The translations under genes and the position numbers were made by a program. Below are positions 22,711 through 33,674 of a DNA stretch of 64,000 nt, piece by piece. Numbering within the stretch: position 1 is the stretch's first letter; each line of letters opens with the position of its first letter. The stretch is from Moniliella sp. 'wahieum' (taxonomy: Eukaryota > Basidiomycota > Moniliellomycetes > Moniliellales > Moniliellaceae): contig RSEE01000001.1 of assembly GCA_003971905.1 (NCBI GenBank), forward strand, positions 1,612,001 to 1,676,000, written 5' to 3'. The notes beneath the pieces were generated by a model. It ran no database searches and had not been told where the DNA came from. It worked only from the letters and a program-made list of their open reading frames with translations.

Positions 22711-22782
22711 GTGCAGCCCCCCCTGCAGCCCCCCTGCAGCCCCCCTGCAGCCCCCCTGCAGCCCCCTGCAGGCCCCCTGCGA
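22711..22782. repeat. CCCCCTGCAG tandem repeat
   Basis: Five to six copies of a 10-11 bp unit made of a C-run and CTGCAG (PstI site), in the presumed promoter or leader of the ammonium transporter. C-run length varies from copy to copy. Confidence 0.85.
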
Positions 22783-23134
22783 CTGGGCCCCTGTGCGGGT
22801 GTGCCGCCGCAGACACTCGGCACGGGGCCACTGCACCCCGAATCAAGGCAAGCCAGTGGCGCTCGCATATGTCCGCACACTCGTCTCCTGCCTGGCACGC
22901 AAGCCTGCCTGTCCGGCGCACCAGCCCCTGTCCATGCGAGGGCTGTCCCGACCAACTAGCAAGGAGGAATTCTTCAACACAGCGTCCAACGCCACACAGT
23001 ACACAGTACAGAGCACTGCCCAAGCGAAGGGTTATACTTTTCGCCCCCTGTTCGCCCTTAACCACCACATCCCCAAGTCTGTCCTCCTTGTTCCCCACCG
23101 TGGGGCTCCCCTTCACCCTTCACCCTGCAGCACA

Positions 23135-24737
23135 ATGCTTGCCGACAAGTACAACGCCACCTTTACTCCCGAGGGCAACCTCTCCGTCTGGGTCGAGGGC
23201 CAAGAGCAGGTGTACAACCTGGGTGACATGGCGTGGATGATCACTGCCTCGGCGCTTGTCATGCTCATGATCCCTGGTCTCGGGTTCTTCTACGGGGGCC
23301 TGCTGCGGCGGAAGAGTGCCTTGTCGATGGTGTGGATGAGTGTGGCTGTGATGGCGGTTGTGTGGGTCGAGTGGTTCTTCTGGGGCTATTCGCTTTCGTT
23401 TTCCGAGACCGGGTCGGCGTTCATTGGGGATCTGCGTCACTTTGGCTTGATGAAGGTGGATCTGCAACCGTCGCAAGGCTCGACTAGCTTGCCTGCGCTT
23501 GTCTTCTGCCTCTACCAGGGCATGTTTGCTGCCATTACGCTGTCATTGCCTGTGGCGCCTTTGCCGATCGCGGCCGCTTGGGACCAATGCTTCTCTTTAC
23601 GTTTTGCTGGAGCACGATTGGTACGTGGTGCAGCACCTGACTAGCCTGACTCCCATCTACGCCCTTGCCCTTTTTTCACGCCAACTTTTTCTTCTTTTCT
23701 TTTTACTTTTTACTTTGTTTTTTCGTCGGCTTCTCTGACCCAATCTTTGTGCCCGCTTGATCTCTACAGTGTACAATCCTTTGGCCAATGCGACTTGGAA
23801 CGTGGGCGTTGGCTGGTCCAACAAGATGGGAGGACTTGACTTTGCGGGAGGTACGCCCGTGCACACTTCGTCCGGCATTGCCGCGCTGGCCATCAGCATT
23901 TTCCTTGGGCAGCGGAGTGGGTACGGGACGGAGCGACTGGCGTACCGTCCGTACAATGTATCCTATGTTGTTCTCGGTACCGTTTTCCTGTGGGTCGGAT
24001 GGATTGGGTTCAATGGTGGCTCGGCGTTGGGTGCGAACCTACGTGCGGTGCAGGCTACCATGGTGACCATTGTGGCTGCTGCGACGGGCGGGATTACGTG
24101 GATGCTATGGGACTTTCGGTTGGAGCGCAAGTGGTCCACGGTTGGGTTTTGTTCCGGCGTGATTAGTGGCTTGGTGGCCATCACGCCAGCGTCGGGGTAC
24201 GTTGGTACACCAGCCAGCTTGGTATTTGGTGTGGTGGGAGCGACGGCGTGCAACTTTGGTACGGGTCTCAAGACGCTTTTGCGCATCGACGATAGTCTCG
24301 ATATCTTTGCTGCGCATGCCGTGGGTGGCGTGACAGGCAACATCTTGACTGCTCTCTTTGCCGACCGGCGCGTGGCGTCATTTGATCTCTCGGAGCCCAT
24401 TGGGGGCGGGTGGATCAACCATCACTATGTGCAGCTGGGTTACCAACTGGCCGATTCATGCTACGGTGTCGGCTACAGCTTTGTCGTGACCATGATCCTC
24501 CTCTTCCTCATTGACCGGATTCCCTACTGCCATTTCCGCACCACTGAGCAAGACGAGCTCTTGGGCATCGACCTAGCCCAGATCGGGGAAGAAGTGATGT
24601 ACCAACCCACCCCGTTGGGCTCCGGGATCGACGACCCCCACGCAGGTCTCAGCATTGAGCTCAGGCCCGACCTCGCCTCCACCGCCGACGGTCACTATGC
24701 CATGGGCCAGATTGAAAAGCCGCCGTCGCTTCAATGA
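23135..24737 (+). CDS. ammonium transporter (Amt/MEP family)
   Basis: Plasma-membrane ammonium permease, eleven-helix Amt/Mep fold. Exon 1 (23135-23620) begins MLADKYNATF and contains DMAWMITASALVMLMIPGLG and the family signature FFYGGLLRRKSALSM. A one-base loss near 23540 shifts the frame just before the GAFADRGRLGP segment. The intron 23621-23769 (149 nt, GTACGT..ACAG, T-rich) joins ATT-G to TG-TAC. Exon 2 is fully open: GGLDFAGG with the conserved Asp, first pore His in GTPVHTSSG, second pore His in AAHAVGGVTGNI, and SGLVAITPASGYV. The cytosolic tail holds DELLGIDLAQIGEE, typical of fungal Mep2-like proteins. With one base restored the CDS is 484 residues, normal length. A GATA cluster upstream suggests nitrogen control. 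Confidence 0.95.
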
Positions 24738-25567
24738 GTAATGAGAGGCGCTTCCCGCCGCTCCCTCACCTCGGCTCTGACATTCGATAACGGCGTCGTT
24801 TCTTGAACGTTGAACTCAACGGTCAAAAAGTTGACCCGCCGAGGGTGCGATATCTTAGGACGATGAAGATCCGTCACTTGTTTCTTGGTGCCCTTGCCTA
24901 CCGTACCATGCTGATGGCTACATTACCGCGTTACCCTTCGCCTTTCACCTTTCACCTTTCACCCTTCACCCTTCACCCTTCACCCTTACCCTTTGCACTT
25001 GGCATTTGGCACTTCAAGTTGGATGTGGTGACCTTCGACTTGATTCTTCCACCCTGTACCATGTACCGACTGATGATTCGATGATGTGACGTCTTTCTTT
25101 CTCGCTCTTTTTTCTCCTCCCAATTTGTTTGCTATCTCTATCCGCCCGGTCGTGGGCAAAATGTTGTGGCAAAACCCCATCAGTACTTAATTGATTCTCG
25201 CCTCGCTTCCCGCACCTTTACCTTAGATTTAATGCTGGGAGATGCATGGCGTACCGCACGAAGGCTCGACGTTCTTCTGTCGTCGGAGGGTGATGCAGTG
25301 ATGCACGCCTGCGACGGGGGCGGGTGGGGTGGGCCATGGAAAGCGAAACCACTGGCTTGCAGCTGGAAACTGGACGCCTCAAGCTTCAAGGTAGATCTCT
25401 CAGCGTGCAATAGAAAAGACTCGGGTGAAATGTTGAAGTGCGGTGGGTGTCGGAGGTAACAGCGTCGTTCGGACATGAAGCTATGAAGCTTCACTTGAAG
25501 CTTGACTTGCGGCCCGAGGCGCCGCCAGCGCAAGAGCCCAAAGCACCACCACCTGCGTTTGCTGGCG
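24738..25567. other. intergenic, with (CACCTTT/CACCCTT)n tract
   Basis: The 3' flank of the ammonium transporter and 5' flank of ARH1. At 24934-24990 runs a pyrimidine-rich repeat of CACCTTT and CACCCTT units. AAGCTTC words occur at 25376-25505. No gene seen. Confidence 0.5.
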
Positions 25568-27477
25568 ATGCTGCCGTCGGTCGTGTGTGGTATGCATGCG
25601 AGCCGTGTGGTGCGTGCGCCGCTAAAGGTGGCCATTATCGGTGCTGGTCCTGCGGGGTGGTACACGGCGGGACGTCTGCTATCTGCGGTGCCGGGGTCAA
25701 GTGCGCACGGGTCGGAGCTCGCGGTGCACATGTACGAGCGGTTACCTGTGCCGTACGGGCTTGTGCGGTACGGGGTTGCGCCTGACCATCCCGACGTGCG
25801 CAACTGCGAGCACAAGTTTGCCCAGACGGCGCAGGACGCTCGACTGACGTTCCTTGGCAACGTGCGTGTCGGCACAGGCGGGACGGGGGACCGGTACGCG
25901 GCACATGCGTCCCACCTCTCCCTGACGGAACTGCGGCAGCACTACACGCACATTGTCTATACGTACGGAGCGTCGCTTCCGCGGGTGTTGGATGTTGCTG
26001 GGGCGGCCGGGCCGGGCCAGTTGGCACACGTGCACCCAGCGCTGGAATTTGTCAATTGGTACAACGGCCATCCTGCTGCGCACGATAAGTCGTTAGGTGC
26101 GCTTGCGGATGGGCGGGGCGCTGCGCCGCCGCCTGGCGCACGTCACATGGCCATCATTGGTGCCGGCAACGTGGCGTTGGATGTACTTCGTACGGTGTTG
26201 CGAGGGACGGGGGGACCGTTGAGCGTGGACGCGCCAGCGTACGAGGCACGCAAAGTGCTAGCCGAGACGGATGTGCCAGAACCTGTGTTGGCGGCGTTGG
26301 CTGCGACGCGGATTGAGCATGTGGATTTGTTTGCGCGGCGGGGTCCGGCTCACGTGGCGTTTACCAACAAGGAGTTACGTGAGTTGTTGCACATGCCTGG
26401 CACGGCACTTCGACCCATCGACCCAGCCTTGCTCGACCATGCCGACGCGGTTGTCGCGGCCGCTGGACAGGCCAAGTTATTGGACAAGGCTGAGCTGCGA
26501 GGAAAGGTACGCACACTCTCGTTGCTCCGACAGGCAAGTAAGGTACCTTTCCCCCCTCCCCCCGGTGGGCGCAGCTGGGGGATCGAATTTTACCACCAAC
26601 CGCACGCCTTGCTTGGTTCCCCTTCTTCATCTTCTCCTTCCTCTTCTCCTTCTTCTTCTTCCTCTTCTTCCCTTGCCGACCGCCAAGCGGTGCACGAGGT
26701 AGAGTGGACCGCACGCACTCGGTTCCTGGCGCGTCGTTGGAACAGCAAGGCGAGCCTCGTGCCAAGGTCGTTCCCACCGGGGAGAAGGTACTACTCGAGC
26801 CGACTTTGTCGTGGCCAGCATTGGGTACCAGTCCGAGCCCCTCGTTCCGCCCGGGCAAGAAGCCCTTGATTTGGCCGGCACGACGGGCCGCCCTAGCGAG
26901 GACCGCAACACGAGTACGAGCACGAACAAGAGCAAGGACGAGGACGAGGAGTTCCCATTTGATGCGCGGCGCAGCCTTGTGCCCAACACGGATGGGCGGA
27001 TCTCAGGGCGGCAGGGGGAATACGTGGCGGGGTGGCTGGCGCGTGGGCCAACGGGTGTGTTGGGCGCGACGATGTATGGCGCATACGATACGGCGGACGC
27101 GGTGCTAGCGGATTGGCAGCAAGGTATCAGCGTCTGTTCTTCTCCGCCGCCTGGGCTGCCTGTGTCGCTACAGCAGCCAGTGCACAAGGTGGTGTCGTCG
27201 GCCGACTGGCGGCGGATTGACCAGGCCGAGGTGGAGCGCGGCGCTAAGCTAGGCAAGGCGCGCGAGAAGTTCTTGAGTACGTGCTGCGCGGGCGGCGAGG
27301 CGAGGACGGGCCCGGGCCCGGTCTGGATCTGGATCTGGATCTGGATCTGGATCTGGATCTGGATCTGGATCTGGATCTGGATCCAGATCTGGGCCCGGGG
27401 ACGAGGTGTGCATGGATGGCTGACTTGCTCTGGTTTGCTCGGCAGCGGTGCGTGAGATGCTGGAGGTGGTGTCGTGA
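25568..27477 (+). CDS. ARH1: mitochondrial NADPH-adrenodoxin/ferredoxin reductase
   Basis: A flavoprotein that passes electrons from NADPH to mitochondrial ferredoxin for Fe-S cluster and haem A synthesis. The start MLPSVVCGMHASR gives a short mitochondrial presequence; VAIIGAGPAGWYTA is the FAD-binding motif. The hallmark VPYGLVRYGVAPDHPDVRN follows, then the NADPH site IIGAGNVALDVLRTVL and ARRGPAHVAFTNKELREL. The GRQGEYVAGWLARGPTGVLG segment completes the family signature. Two frame changes occur near 26700 and 26800. A Ser run near 26625-26675 and an acidic insertion near 26920 make it longer (about 580 residues) than yeast Arh1. The last intron, 27277-27445 (GTACGT..GCAG), contains a hexamer repeat; the final exon codes VREMLEVVS and stop. 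Confidence 0.92.
27322..27390. repeat. (GGATCT)n array inside the last ARH1 intron
   Basis: About eleven copies of GGATCT. The array is bracketed by GGGCCCGGGCCC-type arms (27308-27320 and 27390-27400), so the whole block could fold into a hairpin. It is open in all frames on both strands (Trp-Ile on plus, Asp-Pro on minus), but splice sites place it in an intron. Confidence 0.9.
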
Positions 27478-27915
27478 GGCGTCTTGCCGCGCGCCAGCAG
27501 ACGCGGGTGGACGATCGCTGGGCCATGATCCTCGACGTGACCCTCGACAAGATTCTCGACATAATTCTCGACATAATTCTCCACGTGATTCTCGCCATGC
27601 TCCTCGCCATGATCCTCTCCATGCCTGTGGGATACGTGGTGAGCATGCTCCTCTCCGTCGTCGCTATTCACTGCTCCGTTACCATCATCTGGATCCACTG
27701 TGCTGCAATCGTGTCTGCCCAGCCGAGGCGGTTTCCGAAGCGGCCCATAGCCCGTAGTCACGTGCCCGCCACCCGGCCCAAGTTTTCAAATTGCAGCGTG
27801 CTTCTTCGCGTTGCTTCGGCCAGAGTCGCTGTCCGAATCATTCATCACGAATGATGGGCTAACCTACCCGTTGGTCGCACCACCACCACCACATCCATCC
27901 TTCCCGGCTTGCACG
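27478..27915. other. short intergenic with 12-bp repeats
   Basis: Between ARH1 and the scramblase gene. At 27530-27625 a degenerate 12-bp repeat (ATAATTCTCGAC type, drifting to ATGCTCCTCGCC) runs for about eight units. On the minus strand it would encode a His/Glu/Asn-rich repeat (HGEE, YVEN). Confidence 0.6.
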
Positions 27916-29616
27916 ATGCTGCGGGCGGCTTCTAAGCTGGCTGCGCCCACAGGCATCCAGGCTGCCCGGCCTACACGCCCTCTGCCGCCCCTGCGCCTGC
28001 GGGGCGCAGCGCAACCCTCTGTCTTCGCCGCGCCACTGAGCACCACGCCCCTTCTTGCTTCTCGCCACCGCTCCGACCGCCCTCGCTTCTCCCGCTTCCC
28101 CGCTCCCAACCAAGGTGCCCGTGCTCCGCTTGGAGATCGGAAGACACCGGCTCGGGTCCAAGCTGAGCCTGTCCATCCCACGTCCTGGGGGGCATCGTCC
28201 GAGATGCCGCCGCTTCCGCCCGAACTGCGTGCTCCCGTGGTGGTGCCTGACGATCCTGGGAGTTCTGTCCCTGACGTCCGACCCTGGGTGGGCAAGGTAC
28301 TTGGCCAGAGCGCACTGATCGTTACCCGTCAACTCGAGTTTCTCAATCTGTTTGTCGGGTTTGAGCAAGCGAACAAGTATGCGCTGTTGACGCCCGATGG
28401 CCAACCTGCTGGCTACTTGGCGGAGGAAGGTGTTTCGCTTACATCTTCGCTCAAGCGTAACTTTTTCACCACTTCCCGTCCGTTTACCGCCACGCTTTTT
28501 TCTGCCCAGGGAACACCCTTGCTCCTCTTCCGACGCGGATTCACCCTGATCAATTCGGCCGTGCAAGTGTTTCGGCTGGACCCGGCGTGGAACGGGGCAG
28601 GGTACGGTGCTCGGGCACAAGAGGTTCCTGCTACTGACGGAGAGTCGAGGCAGCGAACCAGGCGGGGATGCAATTAATTGGCGAGTCACGACAAGTGTGG
28701 CACATGTGGCGGAGAAAGTACGAGTTGTTCCAAGCGAGGCCGGAGGAGGCGGCACCGTCAGGCCAAGCGGGGCAAGAAGTGCTAGCACAATTCGCCAAGG
28801 TGGATGCGCCCGTGCTGAGCTGGGACTTCACCATGGTCAACAAGCAAGACCAGTTGCTAGGCGACATTAGCCGCAATTTCCGTGGCTTGCAAGAATTCTT
28901 TACGGACACAGGGCAGTATGTGCTACGGTTCGACGCGGTAGCCAACGAGCCCGAGCAGGACGCTGAGGCTTCCAAGGCCGCTGCACGACTTGGCTCGGCG
29001 CCTGGCCTAGCTACAGGCCGAGAAGTTGTGCCTGTCCAACCGACCGGGAGCTTGACCCTGGACCAAAGGGCTACCGCCCTAGCCACCGCCATCTCCATTG
29101 ACTTTGACTTTTTCTCTCGGCACAGTTCCCACGGTTCGGGATTTGGCTTTCCTCTGTTTTTCCCCATCCCTGGTGCGGGTCCTGTCGCTGGAACTGAAGC
29201 GGGAGCCGGAGCTGCGGGCGTAGGCTCCGAGGTGGGCGCTGGCGCTGCCGGCTCAGCAGCCGAAGCTGGGGCTGGAGCTGCGGCTGGCGCCGCCGCAGCT
29301 GGATACGGCTGGGGTCAGCATCCAGGCCAATGGGGTCAAGCGCACCGCCCCCGCCGGCTGCTTCAGGCGATCCCAGTTCCAATCCCAATACGGATACGGG
29401 CATGACCGATCCTTGGTCCTCCGGGTCATCTTCAGCTTCGCCCTGGGCGCTGAAGCGCCTTCGTCAGGCTGGCCTGGCAGTCCGGATACCGGCGTGGGCG
29501 GGGAACAAGTGTGGGGCGATCAAGATCCTTGGTCTGACTCTAACGACTCGGGTGATGGCGAGGGGGGCGGAGGAGGATTGCTACAAGGTCTTTGGGATTC
29601 GTTTACGGACGAATAA
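27916..29616 (+). CDS. AIM25: phospholipid scramblase-family protein, mitochondrial (AIM25-like)
   Basis: The N-terminus MLRAASKLAAPTGIQAARPT is Arg/Ala/Ser-rich without acidic residues, like a mitochondrial presequence. The scramblase domain follows: LGQSALIVTRQLEFLNLFVGFEQ, then NKYALLTPDGQPAGYLAEE, then FTTSRPFTATLFSAQGTPLLLF. After frame changes near 28600-28670 come GESRQVWHMWRRKYELF, then LSWDFTMVNKQDQLLGDISR, then NFRGLQEFFTDTGQYVLRFD. The closing LDQRATALATAISIDFDFFS is the conserved membrane-insertion segment. A Gly/Ala-rich tail follows and shifts frame again near 29400, ending WDSFTDE. This order matches fungal Aim25/PLSCR proteins (about 450-570 residues). Whether it scrambles lipids is not established for the mitochondrial members. 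Confidence 0.87.
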
Positions 29617-29794
29617 CCAAGATGAATAACCAAGACAAATAACCAAGACGAATAACCAAGACCCCACCTATTCTACTTTATCTACGTGCCATGACATAAA
29701 ACCACTGGTAAGATCCAAGTCGAGACCCTAAGGCTAAAGGCTAAAGGCTCGGACTCTCCCTGGGAGGGCAGTATGAGTAGAGGAGTAGATAGGA
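29617..29794. repeat. ATAACCAAGA repeats in the 3' flank
   Basis: Directly after the scramblase stop, four units of about 14 bp containing ATAACCAAGA follow (29610-29665), then two CTAAAGG copies near 29730-29745. The convergent DPH1 gene ends at 29795, so the spacer between the two genes is only about 180 bp. Confidence 0.55.
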
Positions 29795-31715
29795 CTATGC
29801 AGTGGGAGCCGGGGGATCTTGGGCAGCAGCGGCCGCCGCTGCAGCTTGCTGTGCGGCCAACTTGGCTTTGGTCCGTTTCAAGATGGCCAGGTTCGAGGTC
29901 CCGTTTTTAGTGCCGCGCGGCCTGCGAATCTGCATGCCGTGCCGCGGCGTCCATGGGCCGCGCGACTCGTTGGCGTAAAAGTCCATGGGGTAATCGCCCC
30001 AGTCTGGGTCCTGCGTCTGCTTCTGCTTCTGGGCTTCTCCCGACGAAGGCGCAGGCGCAGGGGGAGGGGCAGAGGCTGGACCTGGACGTGGACCTGGGGC
30101 AGGCGACAACGAAGGGACTTGGACTGGGGTGCATCCTCCACCGTAGTGGCAGCCACTGCCAACGGTTTACGTTGCATGCCCAACCCGCTCACCCCCTCGT
30201 TCCACCCCTGCGTGACACCCAGGGCAACCGCCGCCTCGTAGGGCGACAAGAGAGGTTTGGGGAACGCGCCGCCCCAATCGATCGATAAGCGTGGGCAGGA
30301 TGTCTGGACATACGTCGCGATGTGCGCGCCAAACAGCGAAAGCTTTTGTGGTGACAGTTCCGAGAGCAGAATAGGAATCGAGGGAATGGGCACGGGGTCG
30401 GGCCGTCCAGAGGGACGGTAGGTAGCCAGTAAGGTGCGAATGTGGTCCAGGACTTTGACTGAGCCTTGGCGCCCCAGCGTGCCTAATACGACGGCCCAAG
30501 CGGGAGCAGGTGGGGAGACGGGGGAGGAGCAAGGTGGAGGAGCGAGGTGGGTCGAGGTAGGGGCAGTGTCGGTCTCGATGGAGGAGGGCGCAGGGAGGGC
30601 GGGGTAAGAAGATGATGCCAATGGCGAAGGCGAAGGCGAAGGAAGCGTGGAAAAGGCGAGGGAGTGCTGTGCGGTGCGGACCGCATCGGAGCGGACATGG
30701 CGCATCGACGCGTGGTCATAGAGTTCCCGCATGAATCGTTTGGTGTAGGGGTCGTATCGGAAGGCAGGGATGCGAGGATTGGCAATCATGATGCTCTCTA
30801 GGTGAAAGCGGCCATCGCCCACGTACAAGATCGCATCGACGGTGCTGGCATCGAGACGAGGACTTGTGCAGCCCAACACCTCTCTGGGGAGAGCGGCTTG
30901 ATCTGGGGAATGGTGACTTGGTACGCTCCACTGCTCATCCGGCAACCACACTGTCCTGTTCCCCGACGCGGGCGCACAGCCAGCATCGGCCTCGGCGGCA
31001 GTGATGCGCAGCTGCGCCGTCTGCTGCGGCAGATCAGGGAGCACAAGAGGTTGGACCAGCGCGTCGTACAGCTGCTGCACGGCCGAGATGAATTGGACCG
31101 TTCCTACTAAGGCCAAGTGGGTGCGCGGGGCAGAGGTAGAGGCAGAAGCAGAATCATGTTCCTTTGGCTCGCTGCTGCCCGCCTCGAGGGAGATGTCGAG
31201 CTGGGGTCGCGCGGCAGCGGGGAGAGCAGGGGCGCCGAGGATGGCCTCGCGGAATCGTTGGCGCTCAGCAGGGAAGTTGGCACGAACAGTGTGGGCGAGG
31301 TGGATGGGATCGAGGGCGATCTCAACAAAGACGTAGAGCGTGCGGATGCGGGTCTGGTCGACGGGCACGAGGCACGAGTGGCCATAATGGATGAGCAGGT
31401 CGCACCCGAGCGCCAGGGCAGTGTAGTCGTCGACGCAGCATGCGCCATACGTGACGTCGCCCATGATGGTCATCTGTGCGCCGGTGAAGCGCTCGAGGAT
31501 GTCGGCGATGGCGGTGGCCCAGAGAGGCCCTCGGGCATCTGGAGCGCGACGCTGGTGGCGGCGTGGGTGCGGATGTGGTGGACGCTCTTGTGGATCTCAA
31601 AGTTGTAGGCGGCGGGCAGGACGGCAGCGATGGCGGTGTTGAGCTCCTCGTCGTGGAGTACGTCGGCGGGCACGCCGGCGACGCTCATCAGCGTCGTGGC
31701 GGCGGGGGCGGCCAT
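29795..31715 (-). CDS. DPH1: diphthamide synthase subunit 1 (3-amino-3-carboxypropyl transferase)
   Basis: Dph1 with Dph2 forms the radical-SAM-like Fe-S enzyme that starts diphthamide formation on eEF2. The start (31715) and [20 protein letters not shown] are canonical, as is ALQMPEGL. One base is missing near 31535, after which [19 protein letters not shown] follows with the first cluster Cys. [27 protein letters not shown] (second Cys), [11 protein letters not shown] and [17 protein letters not shown] are present. The third Cys is in [19 protein letters not shown]. After another frame change near 30100 the family C-terminus [19 protein letters not shown] appears. Ser/Thr/Pro-rich insertions raise the length to about 640 residues against about 430 in yeast. 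Divergent from the amidase gene, 177 bp between start codons. Confidence 0.93.
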
Positions 31716-31892
31716 GGCAGCGGCGGTGGGTTAGTACTACTTAGTGAGGGGGGCATGAAGCGTGAAGGCGCCGCGAAAAAAAATCAGGCCGGCGTCGGGC
31801 GGCGGAACGGGGCGGCGGTTCCGCCCAGTCACGTGGGGTGCGCCCCCCCTGATATGCCCCACAAATACTTCTCCAATCATCTTATCACCGCC

Positions 31893-33329
31893 ATGCCGCC
31901 GCGCGCGCCGCCCCCCCCATCCCCGCGCTCAGCGCCGTCGAGCTCAGCCGCGCCATCCGCTCCCGCCGGCTCAGCTGCCGGCAGGTCATGCAGGCCTACC
32001 TCGACCACATCCACACCGCCAACGCAGACGTCACCGCGCTCGTCGCCTTCCGCCCCACCACCCAGCTCCTCGCCGACGCCGACGCCCACGACCGCCTCCT
32101 CGACGCCGGCACGTGGCTCGGCCCGCTGCACGGCATCCCCATGGCGCCCAAGGACATCCCCCCGTCCAGGGCATGCGCACCACCCTTGGCTGCTCCGTCT
32201 TTGCCGACCGCGTGACCGGGCGCGACGAGCTGTTCGTCGCCCGTCTCCGCCGCGCGGGCGCCATCTTCCTCGCCCGTACCACCTGTCCCGAACTCGGCCT
32301 GGGCTCGCACACCTACAGCCGCGTCTGGGGCCGCACCGGCAACGCGTTCAACCCCCCCTGTCTCCAGGGGCAGCTCGGGCGGGGCGGCGGTCGCCTTGGC
32401 CCGGCACATGCTCCCTCTGGCAGATGGGTCGGACGCGATGGGCTCGCTGCGCAACCCGGCGGCGTGGAACCAAGTGTACGGGTTCCGGCCGAGCACCGAC
32501 GTGGTCCCCTCCAACCCAGGTGCGGGCGACCTGTTCACACCTTCGTTTGCTGTCAATGGCCCTATGGCCCGCACACCCGCCGACTTGGAACTGCTGTTCC
32601 GCGTCATGGCCGGGCCTGAGAAACGTAACCCGTACAGTCTGCCCCTCGGTCCATCCCAAGACGTGTTACCGCCGCGACTCAAGGTGGGCTGGTTGGGGGA
32701 CCTAGGTGGCCACTTGGCCATCGAGCCGGACCTGCTTGCCTTTGCCCGGTCCCAAACTGATCGCATGGCTGCCCTCGCCCGCCCCGTCGACGTTCACCCC
32801 GTCACGGTCGCATTTGACTTTGATGCGCTCTGGACCGCCTGGACAACGCTGCGGCACGTGTCGGTTGTCGACGGTGCGCGCGTTGGGGCTGAGCGAGGCG
32901 CAACGGCGTGAACACTGCAAGCCCGAACTCAATTGGGAAGTGGAGCAAGGGTTGAAGGTGACGCTGAACGAGGTAGGGGCAGCGAACCGGGTACGAACCA
33001 AGTGGTGGCGTACGCTGCTCCGCTTGTTTGATCAGTACGACTTTATTGTTTTGCCCAGTACGCAAACCTGGCCGTTTCCCAAAGAGTGGGACTGGCCGAA
33101 GGAGGTGGCGGGACGCACGATGGACACCTACCATCGTTGGATGGAAGTGGTGGTGCCTGCCTCGATGGCCGGCGTGCCCGCGGTCAATGTCCCCATTGGC
33201 TTTCTGCATGACAACCCCGACAAGCCCGCGGGGATCCAAGTGCTGGCGCCCAAGGGGGAGGACGGGACATTGTTGGCTCTGCTGTATGAGCTGCATCCGT
33301 TGTACCAGCCTGCCCAGGCCCATCTCTAA
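31893..33329 (+). CDS. amidase-signature family hydrolase, several frameshifts
   Basis: Amidase-signature enzymes hydrolyse amide bonds with a Ser-cisSer-Lys triad. The start MPPRAP (31893) leads, after a C-run frame change, to LSAVELSRAIRSRRLSC and VMQAYLDHI. The Lys is in PLHGIPMAPKDI. A missing C in the run at 32158-32163 shifts the frame before GMRTTLGCSVFADR. Two more lost bases around 32350-32375 precede the Gly/Ser-rich core GGSSGGAAVALARHM, then DGSDAMGSLRNPAAWNQVYG supplies the second Ser, followed by FRPS. A fourth change lies near 32870. The C-terminal half (VNVPIGFLHDNPDKPAGIQV) is open to the stop. Length is about 480 residues. Specific substrate is unknown; acetamidase, formamidase-like or fatty-acid amide hydrolase roles are all possible. 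Confidence 0.87.
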
Positions 33330-33504
33330 TTATTCCCCTCTGCACATTGCTGGGGCAACAGGCCGTCCAGGTGGGAAGGGTGGGGATTCATGATGCGTAC
33401 GAATCGTGCGTCACGACAGAGGAGGTAGCACAGCAAAGAATTTGTATAGTTGGTTCAGTTGTCATGTGGCATGGAACAGCGAAGGGGCAACCCCTTGGCA
33501 CATG

Positions 33505-33538
33505 GGTCCGGGTCCAGGTCCAGGTCCAGGTCCATCCA
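33505..33538. repeat. (GGTCCA)n hexamer repeat
   Basis: Five GGTCCA/GGTCCG hexamers in the short convergent spacer between amidase and RIT1. Same hexamer family style as the GGATCT arrays elsewhere in the window. Confidence 0.8.
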
Positions 33539-33674
33539 TACCAACACCCAACATTCTCTTCGTCCATGCCAGTTCTCACCCATATCATCCCCGTCTCGCC
33601 ATTTCCCACGAACAAAGGTGTTTGTGGGGCCACAGCAGCGCGCGATCCAGGCTTCTGGGTGGTATCATAATGGA

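Larger units (their letters stand above)
20591..23134. other. long upstream region of the ammonium transporter
   Basis: About 2.5 kb without a recognised gene. It holds HindIII-type AAGCTTC repeats, a GATA cluster and a CCCCCTGCAG repeat (separate entries). Several long GC-rich open frames cross it on both strands but none shows a domain. Confidence 0.4.

Noticed and set aside
22340-23134. Long upstream part of the open frame that runs into the ammonium transporter
   Set aside because: The residues before MLADKYNATF show no family similarity and include CCCCCTGCAG repeats. The transporter family begins at 23135.
27281-27455. Plus-strand (Trp-Ile)n and (Asp-Leu)n open frames
   Set aside because: They come from the GGATCT array that ARH1 splice sites place inside an intron.
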